Part shown: one piece after another, positions 10,874-22,500 of the stretch
How positions within the stretch are numbered: the first letter of the stretch is position 1
Layout of the letters: every line of letters starts with the position of its first letter
From: Nematostella vectensis
Lineage: Eukaryota > Cnidaria > Anthozoa > Actiniaria > Edwardsiidae
Assembly: GCF_932526225.1 (NCBI RefSeq)
Contig: NC_064043.1
Span: forward strand, 5,571,501 to 5,635,500
Direction: 5' to 3'
DNA: 64,000 nucleotides
Notes under the pieces: generated by a model
Databases searched by the model: none
Seen by the model: only the letters and a program-made list of their open reading frames with translations
What the model was told of the DNA's origin: nothing
Made by a program: the position numbers and the translations under genes

Positions 10874-13800
10874 ATGGCGGATAGTAGGGTGGACAAATGT
10901 AAGAAACGAAGCTTAAAATCTTCTTTGCGTTATCTAAGTCTTGTGCTTTTTTGAAGAAACGAGCCATTTGCTTTTGGGAATATGTATTTTCTTTCAGCCG
11001 CTGGTGTAGGGCAATCTGTGAAAGGTCCGCTCGTTTTCCCCGAGACGGAACAAGATGAAGCATTGTCAGACGAAAAGGTTTTCTGCATGTTCTGTGATCG
11101 GGAATTCGAGAACACACGTGGAAAGAACGACGCAGTATTGCATCACTTGCTTGTTGAACATCAATTGGTGATTGCTGATGTGGCACAGATATGCGATATG
11201 AGAAGGTTAAGTTTCATATAGTTTTTACTCATTGTGTTCCACACAGCCGTGTACTTGGACCTACAGAAATTACCAGAACCTATAGAAATTACCTAGAGGA
11301 CCCTCTTGATTATTAGCCGGTATTTCTATTAAAAGTACAGTGCAGATATTGATAAAGATGTTTTGTATCTCTGTTTTGTTTCTACTTATATATTCTTGCA
11401 GGTATTGTGAATATTGGAAAGGAAGACTCAAAGAAGAGCCAATAACAAACTTTTGTACCGTAATCAATATAAACAGCAAACCAGGTGGTAAGTTGGTTTT
11501 TACTTCAGTAACAGTCCTTTTCCAAGAAAAACTTAACCAAAAGCTTTCATTCTTGTTAACTTTTCGCTTACTGTAATACTAAACAGCCCACCATTTAGTG
11601 AGTTAATGCTTGGTAAGGGACAGGGCAGTGACTGTAATACTAAACAGCCCTCCATTCAGTGTGTTATTGCTTGGTCAGGGGACGGTAGTGACTGTAATAC
11701 TAAACATCCCTACATTCAGTGAGCTATTGCTTGGTCAGGGGACGGCAGTAACTGTAATACTAAACAGCCTTCCATTTAGTGAGTTAATGCTTGGTCAGGG
11801 GACGGCAGTGACTGTAATACTAAACAGCCCTCCATTCAGTGAGTTAATGCTTGGTCAGGGGACGGCAGTAACTGTAATACTAAACAGCCTTCCATTTAGT
11901 GAGTTAATGCTTGGTCAAGGGACGGCAGTAAAACTAAACAGCCCTCCATTCAGTGTGTTATTGCTTGGTCAGGGGACGGTAGTGACTGTAATACTAAACA
12001 TCCCTCCATTCAGTGAGCTATTGCTTGGTCAGGGGACGGCAGTAACTGTAATACTAAACAGCCTTCCATTTAGTGAGTTAATGCTTGGTCAGGGGACGGC
12101 AGTGACTGTAATACTAAACAGCCCTCCATTCAGTGAGTTAATGCTTGGTCAGGGGACGGCAGTAACTGTAATACTAAACAGCCTTCCATTTAGTGAGTTA
12201 ATGCTTGGTCAGGGGACGGCAGTGAATGTAATACTAAACAGCCCTCCATTCAGTGAGTTAATGCTTGGTCAGGGGATGGCAGTGACTGTAATACTAAACA
12301 GCCCTCCATTCAGTGTGTTATTGCTTTGTCAGGGGGCGGCAGTGACTGTAATACTAAACAGCCCTCCATTCAGTGAGTTAATGCTTGGTCAGGGGGCAGC
12401 AGTGACTGTAATACTAAACAGCCCTCCATTCAGTGAGCTATTGCTTGGTCAGGGGGCGGCAGTAACTGTAATTCTAAACAGCCTTCCATTTAGTGAGTTA
12501 ATGCTTGGTCAGGGGGCGGCAATGACTGTAATACTAAACAGCCCTCCATTCAGTGTGTTATTGCTTTGTCAGGGGGCGGCAGTGACTGTAATACTAAACA
12601 GCCCTCCATTCAGTGAGCTATTGCTTGGTCAGGGGACGGCAGTAACTGTAATTCTAAACAGCCTTCCATTTAGTGAGTTAATTCTTGGTCAGGGGACGGC
12701 AGTGACTGTAATACTAAACAGCCCTCCATTCAGTGAGTTAATGCTTGGTCAGGGGACGGCAGTAACTGTAATACTAAACAGCCTTCCATTTAGTGAGTTA
12801 ATGCTTGGTCAGGGGACGGCAGTGACTGTAATACTAAACAGCCCTCCATTCAGTGAGTTAATGCTTGGTCAGGGGACGGCAGTGACTGTAATACTAAACA
12901 GCCCTCCATTCAGTGTGTTATTGCTTGGTCAGGGGGCGGCAGCGACTGTAATACTAAACAGCCCTCCATTCAGTGTGTTATTGCTTGGTCAGGGGGCGGC
13001 AGTGACTGTAATACTAAACAGCCCTCCATTCAGTGAGCTATTGCTTGGTCAGGGGGCGGCAGTAACTGTAATACTAAACAGCCCTCCATTAGGTGAGTTA
13101 ATGCTTGGTCAGGGGGCAGGGCTGTGGTATCCAAAGGAGGCCATTTTTTAAGGCATAATCTGCCATAGATTTACTGTATTTTTGTTGCTAGAAGATTAAG
13201 TCTCCAGGCTGTAGAATACAAAATGAAGAGATATTGACATCCCAAAATTTTTAGAATAAAGAATTGAATAACTAATCCTTTGCTAAAAGGCTCAGTAATA
13301 TGGAGTAATCCAACTGGCTGCGAGAAAAATATCAAGTAGGAAGACAACTGTTTCCTTACTGTCAGATATCAAATGGCCCATCCCTTAGTTGCTATTGTTA
13401 CCAAGTTGTCTAAAAGTTTGTTATCCTCCTAACTTTTAGATATTGGTCCACAAGTTCACTATTATCTCCTTTGTGATGCTTTACCAGAAGATAGAGACCT
13501 ACGGGAAAGGCTGCAGAGAGTACAACTAGTATGTCTATAGCAAGAGTTCTCAATAATATAAAATTATATGTTTAAGAAGTATTCATACTGAGTACCATTA
13601 GGACACAGCTATCTCAAACTCAGATAGCTTGACTTACAGACAAAACTTGGATAGGAAGAAGAGATGGGGTTCAGTAAATAACTTACTCAGCAAGAAGACA
13701 TTTTTGTTTCAATGTTAAGAAGAGGAAAAATATGATGTATTATCATATTTATGATATTGTTTATCATTGTCATTGGGTAGGAAGTAGAATTTAAATTTTG

Positions 13801-16800
13801 GGTTAAAGTTCTATCACATATAAAACAGAGTTTCTGTCATTCTTTTTTTTTTCCATCAACCTTGTTGACTTTAATCCCTGCTACCTCCTCTTCGGGGCTT
13901 GCATTGTAACAGTGTTTTACTTTACCATTTTCTAGGAAGATATTCTTGAGTGTCAGCAGCGTGAGAGAAGTGACACAAGTTTCTCAAGGACGTGTCTGTT
14001 TTGCAAACAGCATTTTGAAGGCAACCGGTGGGGAAATGAATAAAGAAATAAGCTCAAAATCCCCTTGGGTATTTACTATTGTTATTTGTGGTATCAGATC
14101 TCAGTTGCTTTCTCATATGGCAGAAGACCATGGCTTTAATGTTGGTTTACCAGATAATCTAGGTAGGTGTTAAAATATAAAGGCATGATGTCTGTAACTT
14201 CTAAATCACTGTGACCTTCTAGACCACTAAGACAAGGTCTATTTTTCTTATAATTGTGGTGATTATGACACCCACATGTACATAGATAATAATACTGCGA
14301 GCTTTGTGTGTAACAGAAAAAAATCCTTGCTAAGAAAATATATGATTTTTGGTTCAGGCCATATAGGTAGTCTATCTATATGGTATTCGGAAACATCAAC
14401 CCCTCTTAAATTTTAGATTTTTTTCCTTGTCTATCCTGTGGTGTGGTTTAAAATCTCTCTGGCTTTAACCCAAAAAGGTGGAGGTTTGCAAACAAATCTC
14501 CTGGTTCTTCAAAACAACAACGATGTTCAGCCAAAACTCAGAGGTTGACATCCCTAAATAAAATGGTTCTCTTTTTAGTTCACATCAATGAGTTCCTTGA
14601 TCTGTTAGAAGAAAAACTAGAAAGGTAAGTTATCTTGACATTTATTTTTCATTATGTGCTGTTGTCAGTTCCAGTACTGTAGTCTTACATTATGTGTTTC
14701 TATTTTTTAGTCTCCACTGTCTTTACTGTGAGAAGGTTTTCAAAGACAGACAAATCTTGAAAGATCACATGAGGAAAAAACAACATAAGAAAATCAACCC
14801 AAAGAATAAAGAGTATGACAAGTTCTACATTATCAACTACTTGGTGAGTGCTGTACTTATGGTTTGGATTTTAATTGTAACTCTTTAGCCCTTTGGGGGC
14901 TTTATCAGGTCTGTTTGAGGCCTTGAAATATTTAGGGGCAGGAGTGGGGGTACAATACAAACAGTTAAGAAAACTGGGGGGAGGGGGGAGGGGCACAGCT
15001 TTGCCAGCTACACTGGCTCCTTAATCATGTCCTATAATTTTCCGATTGTTTGTTTTATTTTATTTTTATTTATTTATTTTTTTTTGGGGGGGGTGGGTGT
15101 TGCCCAACCCTCTCCCTCTTCCACATGAGCGGTCTTATGTATCTTTAGGATAGAACTTTTCCTCAGACTTTTTGGGGGACTGAAAAATTACTTTTTGTAT
15201 TTTAGTTTGTGTGTGTAGAATTGCTATTGGTATTTTCGGTGTTGCTAAATATACTTTTCTGTTAACCTGAAGCAACTAGATGGGGTATTAGAAACAATGA
15301 TGTGCAGGGTATGAAATTTTTGTGTCTGCTTGTGAAATATAGCATGATCTCACTGGTGTTTGCAAGCAGTTCACTTAAAACTGACTGCCTTCACTGTATT
15401 TCTGCATCCCAGTGCCTTCTATGCCCAGTGGCAACAGTGGAATTTCAGACTAGACTATTATCAAAATGGTCAATACATTTCCTCATTGTTATTGCAGGAG
15501 TTGGGTAAAACATGGGAACAGATTCAGAACGAAGGAGATGAAGAATCAGAAACCAAAAACCCCGCTGAAACCGAGTAAACAATGAAACAGTTTTTAATTT
15601 GCCTTTTTTCCTTTGAGTTGTTGAAATGGACAATATTAACAGCACTAGTAAACAAGGCATTCAATTAATGGATAAAAGCTGGTGATTGGGGTACACACAC
15701 GTTTGAATTCTTTGCACACTTGCTTTTTACTCAGTTCAGTTCTTGTTGTATAAAACAAAAAGGTCTACTTTTTTGTGCCTTTTCTCTTAATAATACATAA
15801 ATGTATGAGTTTGAATTAAACAACAGTCAATTTAACTTTTTTAATAAAATACTGTACCTTTTGATAATAAGATCTATTTTTTGAATAAACCCTTGGACAA
15901 ATTCAGTATCAAGCTGGATGACGTAAGGTATAGAAAATGGTATATAGTATTATCAGTGACATCATCAAAAGATGGAAGAAATTATTTATATCTTTATAAT
16001 ACATCCTTGAAAAATGTCATCCAGATATCATGAGAAGTGCAATGGATTTGTTATTGTCTATACAAGAGTATAGAATTAAGTGAGTTGATTTTGTTATTGT
16101 TGTTTAGGGAATGGAGTGACTGGACGGAGACACCGCCTCTTGCTGTTTGCTTGTTCTGTGAATATTCAACAACAGCTGTCGCTCAGTTGTTGCAGCACTT
16201 GAAGGTAATTAGTCAGTTTTCATGATGGTTTCACTTTTTGTTTTTATTTCAATTGTTTATTTAAATTTTTCTAAGATAACAGATATGACTGACACTTCTG
16301 GTTCCTTTTTGTAGGATGAACATGTGTTTGACATATTATCCATAAAAAATGACCTTGGTAAGTTAAAGAGGTTACCTCCCCATACCCATGATGCATTGCT
16401 CTGATGGCCATTGTTCACACCAATGAAAGGAAGAACAAGCATGTCAAATGGTTAGGCAGCCATCATATATCCTTGTACAATGGGTATTTTTAATTTTGAG
16501 GGTTATAGAATTGAAAGTCAGGGTTTTTTTTGGAGGAGTGTTGTTCTTATTATTCATTGGATTTTTTTTCTCCTACCATGCCATGTTTAAATACAGTATA
16601 ATTATTTACACTAAAGATGCAGTCATCGTTAATTTATTTCTATTTTAGGTTTAGATTTTTATGGACAGGTGAAAATTGTGAATTACATCAGGAAAAAGGT
16701 AAAGTTTTGTAGTTAAAAAAATGATTTTGATTTAAGATATCCATAAAAAATAAACCTTTTTCCATTTGGTTTTTGTCACTCATTTTGTAATAGTCCTGGC

Positions 16801-17404
16801 ATAAAATAATTTGATTTGGAATAAAGAAATGGAATAAGTTATAGTTATACATGTTAAAGGATTTTTTTCTAATTGTAGCTTATTGAAACATTTCTCTCTA
16901 TGTTTTAACTTCTCTCTTTTCTTTTTCTTTTTTTTCATTTCTTGTACTAAAGGTTTTTGAGCTTTCCTGTATAAATTGCTCAGAGAAGTTTGAGACCAGG
17001 GTAGCTATGCTAGAGCACTTGAAAAAATACAACCACTTTGCTCTTTCTGGTGACAGGACAACATGGGACCAGCCGCAGTAAGTAGCGTATGTTATAAACC
17101 AATTGGAAAACAGACTGCCCTGTTGGAAGGCTAATGCTTAAAACATCAGTGCAACTCATCTGTTTCATACAGGCACAAAACATACTTTTCAACCTTGTGT
17201 TAATTTATAGCTTGTCTACACCATGCCTACACAGACAGACCATATAGTTTTTCTACAGCTTGTATGTAAGCTTTTTAGTAAGTTATACCAAGTAAATACA
17301 GGGAAGGAAATTTGGAAGTTGTTGCTATTTATAATGTAGTATTGTTTGATGTGTTTTCAGGTATTATTTTCCAACATATGAAAACGATGTTCTTTTATGC
17401 TGTT

Positions 17405-17436
<32 letters not shown>

Positions 17437-17508
17437 ACCCAAGATAATTGTGGCGACGTTGAAGACAGAGCAACAGAAAACAAAGGTGTTGAAACAAATA
17501 TTGAATAA
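10874..17508 (+). CDS. ZNF277: ZNF277 C2H2 zinc-finger protein, 14 exons
   Basis: Exons: 10874-10898, 10998-11205, 11402-11487, 13440-13528, 13936-14027, 14098-14162, 14579-14624, 14711-14843, 15498-15574, 16108-16204, 16315-16357, 16649-16698, 16953-17077, 17361-17508. Phases agree throughout and give 427 residues (human 450). Recognisable blocks in order: a degenerate finger CMFC..H....H (about 38-63) followed by LVIADV; YW.GRLKEEPITNFC; LCDALPEDRDLR; CLFC with GNR and HMAEDH.FNVGLPDN; CLYCEKVF.D...LKDHMRKKQH followed by KINPKNKEYDKFY; EWSDW and CLFCEY; CINCSEKFE..LEHL; and YYFPTYENDVLLC. These match vertebrate ZNF277 along its length. Family role: a conserved zinc-finger protein reported to bind ribosomal protein uS5 and to act in Polycomb-linked repression. 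The start ATGGCGGAT also forms a YY1-like element. Intron 3 carries a large minisatellite, and the last exon encodes a run of ten aspartates. The exon 5 donor GTGGGG is weak. Confidence 0.93.
11569..13118. repeat. 60-bp minisatellite in ZNF277 intron 3 (~26 units)
   Basis: About 26 head-to-tail units of 60 bp (core CTGTAATACTAAACAGCC, TCCATTCAGTGAGTTAATGC, TTGGTCAGGGGACGGCAGTG). One unit near 11930 lacks 6 bp. Units fall into classes (GAGTTAATGC, GTGTTATTGC, GAGCTATTGC) and a five-unit block starting near 11640 is repeated from about 11940, so the array has higher-order structure. Because 60 and 54 are multiples of three, a 513-codon frame stays open across it (11610-13151), but the frame lies inside an intron and is probably not translated. 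Confidence 0.95.
17407..17436 (+). repeat. Coding (GAT)10 microsatellite in ZNF277
   Basis: Ten uninterrupted GAT codons encode ten aspartates in the last ZNF277 exon, after the conserved YENDVLLC block. Human ZNF277 has an acidic S/D stretch at the same place. Pure codon repetition predicts length polymorphism. Confidence 0.9.
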
Positions 17509-18064
17509 TGTAATTTTTTTAAACACCATTAATATAGCATGGTAACTGGTCCACTACTAAACCATAGTATAGAGATACTTTTATCTCTTAAAAGACAATG
17601 ACAAGGATAAAATAACAATTTGAAATATTGTTTGTATTTATTTATAAAGTACATTAAGATTCTGACTGGACAAAGACCCTGCTACCCATTTAAAATTTTA
17701 TAAAAGCTATGAGTTGATATTTCTCAAAATACCTGATTCGATGTATATTAAAATATATATTTGATATTTGAGTCCTTTTCTTGTATCAGTAATAAATATT
17801 GTACCCCAATCAATACTGCTCTCAAAGAAAGCTTTGCTTACTCTCCCTAAATAGGCACAGAACACAGAGAAATTTGGTGAAGAAAAGGGGGATAAAGAAA
17901 TCTTTTTTTTTTAAATACAAAAGAGATTCTAAAACATGTAGACTAAAAAATGTATGAAACAAAGACATGTAACCATCAAATTTCTAGTGTTCCTCCTTTA
18001 AAAATACCATTGGTGCATTATGTACAAAACATGAATTATTTGGGAGGAGTGATATATATCTATA
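17509..18064. other. ZNF277 3' flank
   Basis: No gene seen. AATAAA at 17791-17796, 283 bp after the ZNF277 stop, is a candidate polyadenylation signal. The convergent RhoGEF gene ends at 18782. Confidence 0.4.
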
Positions 18065-18179
18065 CAGTGGAACCCCTTCTATAAAGTCCTAACTAAAGTA
18101 AGCTCTGTACATTTTCTGTAAATTTCTGTGGGGATGGCTTGTGGATCCCAATGGTGTCTTTATTAAAGGTGCTCCACTG
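18065..18179. mobile_element. 115-bp MITE with TA target duplication (CAGTGGA ends)
   Basis: Begins CAGTGGAACCCC and ends GGTGCTCCACTG, near-perfect inverted termini, flanked by TA on both sides. TA duplication and CAGTG ends fit the Tc1/mariner-pogo superfamily. Related fragments (ACAGTGGAACATCGCTCTAA near 23733; ACAGTGGACCCTCTATTTAA near 60737) occur elsewhere in the window. Confidence 0.7.
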
Positions 18180-18781
18180 TATTTAGAACATGTCAAGCAT
18201 TATCTGAAACTGATTAGAGTGTTGATTTATAGAGTGAGCCCGCTGCCATGGCTACCAACAAAAAAATTTAAATAAACTAGCTACAACTTCACAACTAGAT
18301 TCAGTCACATACTTTGATATGCACTAAAATATTTGTTTGCCTCTCTGGTTAGCTAGCTTTTGTCAATCAGATGTGAGCGAATTTATGTCAATAAAATAAT
18401 ATCATTGTTTTTCACAGAAGTGACAAGGTGGCCATGCTAGCATTTGTCACACTCACATTGGTAAATTTGAATTCGAATTTTGTCAATCTTAGGTGATTAC
18501 ATAGTCTGCTTAGCAGCAGCTCACATACGCCTTACCTGCCTTGTGGAGAAGGCATGCAAGAGAACTAAGAGCGGTTCTCTAAAAGGTTCATTAAAATTGT
18601 TGCATTAGAATTTAAAATAAATTGTTGTCAGCCTGCCACCGTGCTCCCGTTCAACCTCTCTCTTCCCAAACACCTCAAGCTGGTTTCTCATTTGTGGGTT
18701 TCTCAGCGAGGGTGGTCAGGGATGTGTAATAATAATTCCACCTTTTTTATTTTACCAGCTTCCCACCCCTCCCTAATCTTC
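18180..18781. other. Space between ZNF277 and RhoGEF 3' ends
   Basis: No exon recognised. It probably includes the RhoGEF 3' untranslated region on the minus strand. The two genes converge here. Confidence 0.4.
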
Positions 18782-19483
18782 TCAGCACTGTGACATCATT
18801 GGCTTGTGGTATGTGGGGATTCTGTTCACTGGTTTTTCCTCTGAGGTTTGCTCAGGGATGGTGGTCAAAGGGGCGTCATCAGTTGGACTCTCAAGCTGCG
18901 ATTGATGTTGTTGTGCTTGTACATGAGCAGCTACGATTTTCTCAGTTTCTTGTGCTATCTCCATGGCAACCGCCTCGGACCAGCTGCTCTGTGCCGCCTT
19001 AAGCCTGCTAGTCCAGGTTTCCTATGAATGAACACAAAGAGAATGATCAGAAAAAATCACAATTGTGAATGCAAAAATCGGATCAACCCTCCTCCCCCCC
19101 ATAAAAATGCTGGTATTCTACGATAGCACAAACGGAGAAGAATAAGGCATGAATAAGACAGGGTACATTGTGAGTTCCAGGAATGTTTCAAGAGATCCTG
19201 CCTACCCCACTCCCCTTGGGAAAGATTTACCTACTGCCATATATATTTTTTGCCCCACTTCCAGAAATCCTGGTCCTGTGCCTTTGTGTGACACATATAA
19301 AAGACCTACCTTGAGATTTTGCGTGGGTGCCTGCAATGTGTAGAGTCCAATGGTTTGCTTAAAGCGGCTGTAGTGAATGATTATGAACGAATTTTTCAGA
19401 GTGTTTCCTGAAAAGCATAGAAGGTGTTAATTAGTAACAACGAGGAAAGTACCTATACACAGGATGCAAGAATACAACCTCAA

Positions 19484-19514
<31 letters not shown>

Positions 19515-22500
19515 AAAAAACAATAAGCCTCATAAGGTAGTGCATGCAATGAGGCCTCCCAGTCTATGTTATTTTTTTTAGGGCTCCACTGCATGAAAAC
19601 AGTTTTGTGGGTGCTAACAGTGTCCTTATTAACAGGATTCCACTCTTTTCTTTTGTACTATACCTGCATGGGTTGCTTCAGCATCGAAAACTATAAACCT
19701 GTCCAACGGGATAGGCTGAAATACCACAACAAAATTTGATTAACAAAAGGAAACAGATTGTACTGTGCATTGTGGTATGTCTTCCTTGTGATGGGAGGGG
19801 TGTGAAAGGGGTGTGTATTAGTTGGCATAGTGGGGTTAAGTCACCTGTTTACAGGCAGTAGACTGGATATTGTGGTAAGTCTTCCATGGGAGGGGTGTGT
19901 ATTAGTTGGCATAGTGGAGTTAAGTCACCTGTTTACAGGCAGTAGACTGGATATTGTGGTAAGTCTTCCATGGGAGGGGTGTGAAAGGGGTGTGTATTAG
20001 TTGGCATAGTGGAGTTAAGTCACCTGTTTACAGGCAGTAGACTGGATATTGTGGTAAGTCTTCCATGGGAGGGGTGTGAAAGGGGTGTGTATTAGTTGGC
20101 ATAGTGGGGTTAAGTCACCTGTTTACAGGCAGTAGACTGGATATTGTGGTAAGTCTTCCATGGGAGGGGTGTGAAAGGGGTGTGTATTAGTTGGCATAGT
20201 GGGGTTAAGTCACCTGTTTATAGACAGTAGACTGGACATTGTGGTAAGTCTTCCTTGTGATGGGAGGGGTGTGAAAGGGGTGTGTATTATTTGGCATAGT
20301 GGGGTTAAGTCACCTGTTTATAGACAGCATACTGGACATTCTGGTACGTCTTCCTTGTGATGGGGGGCCGTGATGGGAGGGGTGTGAAAGGGGTGTGTAT
20401 TATTTGGCATAGTGGGGATAAGTCACCTGTTTATAGACAGTATACTGGACATTGTGGTACGTCTTCCTTGTGATGGGAGGGGTTGGGGGAGGGCTTTCCG
20501 TGCCCCCAGCGACTGCACCGGCCATCCCAGCCAGACTCAATTTCTAGAAAAAAAGACAGTTAAAAAAAACGCCTCATATAGCATAACCAGTAATTTAACC
20601 TGGGAAAAATGGGATTTTACTATTCTTTTAAATAATGCTGCAGATATTTGTAGATGCAAACACAAACTCCCACGCTACATGTAAACCAACCAACCTTGAC
20701 AGCCTTGGGTTGAAGTTTCCTGTACCGCGTCAGAAGTAACATGTCGTCAAACAAGAAAGCATACACATCTTGCTTGGTGCTTTCTGTAACACATACACAA
20801 TCAGCAATATTAACCTCCTGAAAAAATACTTTTTAGTGTTGAGGCTGGAGTGTTGAGGCCGGTACGATCGGCACAGGTTCTCACATAAGATCAGAACAAT
20901 TCATTTTAGTCTCCTATTTCAGTACATTGGAGTACAAGTACAAGTGGGAAACAAAACAAAAAAAGTACAAGTGGGAAACAGAACAAAAAAAAAGTACAAG
21001 TGGGAAACAGAACAAAAAAAGGAATAAAAATGCAAAGAATTCTAGGCTAGAAAGACGATTCCTGTCCTCGTTCATTTCTGCTTGGTGGATACCGTAATGT
21101 TGGTTGACGCATGGATAATGAGAAAGTTCAGGATAGGTTGGGAGTAATATTTAATCACCGTTAAGCTATCCTATCGCCCGTGGCTGAAGAGGTTTCTTAC
21201 CGTGTAACACCAGATGACCCTCATGAAGAAGTTGACGGTTCGCACTGGTCAGCAGTCCTTCGCAAGGCTGCTTCGCAAGGATTCCACGAAGAAACTGAAA
21301 CAAAAATGATAAAAAGCTAAGAAGAGAACTAATAAGCGAAGATTTTAGACTAACTGTGAACAGATTCTGTACACCCTCACGAACCCCGACTTTTATGAGT
21401 AACCCTTAGCCAAGCCCCTATTTAAAAAATCTGAATGTCATGGAGTCGTAGTAGAGTAATAATTCTCTTGCTACAACTGTGAATAAAACTGTTTTGAAAT
21501 ATCTACAAAATTCAGTCTTTTATGTCTTAGCCATTTATTTTGATCTTGCGACATGCGTTCTTATAAGCTGGTTATGTTTTATAGAACCTGGTCGCGAACG
21601 GGACGATAGTTACCAGGAAAGCGAACGGCATTTAGGCTGAAAAATAACCATGTGACAGGTATTCCCCAAGGGGTGGGTGAGCTGAAAACGGTTACCATGG
21701 TTCCTAGGGTAGCGCGCGGTCGCTACCTTACTTATCAGACAATGAGTCGAGCAAATTACACACCTCTGGTACATAAGTCTTAGGATCGAGCTCCACGATG
21801 GAGGGCCACACCAGGCATTTCTGTAACTCCTGCAAGCGCTCGAGATTTGCTAGAGATTTCACCTTTCCTTCAAGCTCCTCTGCAATTAGCAACGCGAATT
21901 CAGTTAAAACAGGGATAACTGAAAGCGGGTCAAAGTCAGTCACGCCAAAGAAAACCCATTTCCATCGGCTTCCTCGAGCGGGTAATAGGAACATTTTCAA
22001 TAAAATATTGTTAATGAAACATCAGACTTCAATCGTAAATGTGTATTATAAGCTTTTTTGCAAGTAAATCGTTGTTTTTCAAATGTACAAAAAATAAAAG
22101 AAAAGTCAGCTTTGTGAACAGACACTCACTGATTGACAGCTCCACTGACTTGATGACGGAGGATAGCGAGCTGTGTTGGTCATCTCCCTCCGATGTTCGT
22201 TTGCGGATGTTCTAAAACAATGTAAGAATGTTCTAATATATGCACCCTTCGTTTCTGGGGGGGGGGGGGGGGGGGGTAGGGGGGCACCCCACCACTAGCA
22301 CTAGCTTTCTTATGTTAACCCGGACGTGGTAGAGCAGATTCGTCTACTTCACTAGGTTAGAGCAAGGCCTTGTAAAGAATGAAAACGTTGAACTCCAGGT
22401 TGCGGTTTGCTAAGAGAAGGCCAATCGCGCCGCCGTTTTATGCTCCTGCACAACCACTCAATTAAAGAACGATTCCCATCGGCTAAAGAAAGCCAATCAC

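Noticed and set aside
11610-13151. 513-codon open frame as a repetitive protein gene
   Set aside because: It is produced by a 60-bp tandem repeat inside a well-supported ZNF277 intron; no homology beyond the repeat and no splice support.
20475-20545. Extra PH-domain exon after the TTTCTAG at 20545
   Set aside because: No donor in phase 0, and joining exon 20695-20783 directly to 19664-19715 gives a continuous PH domain.
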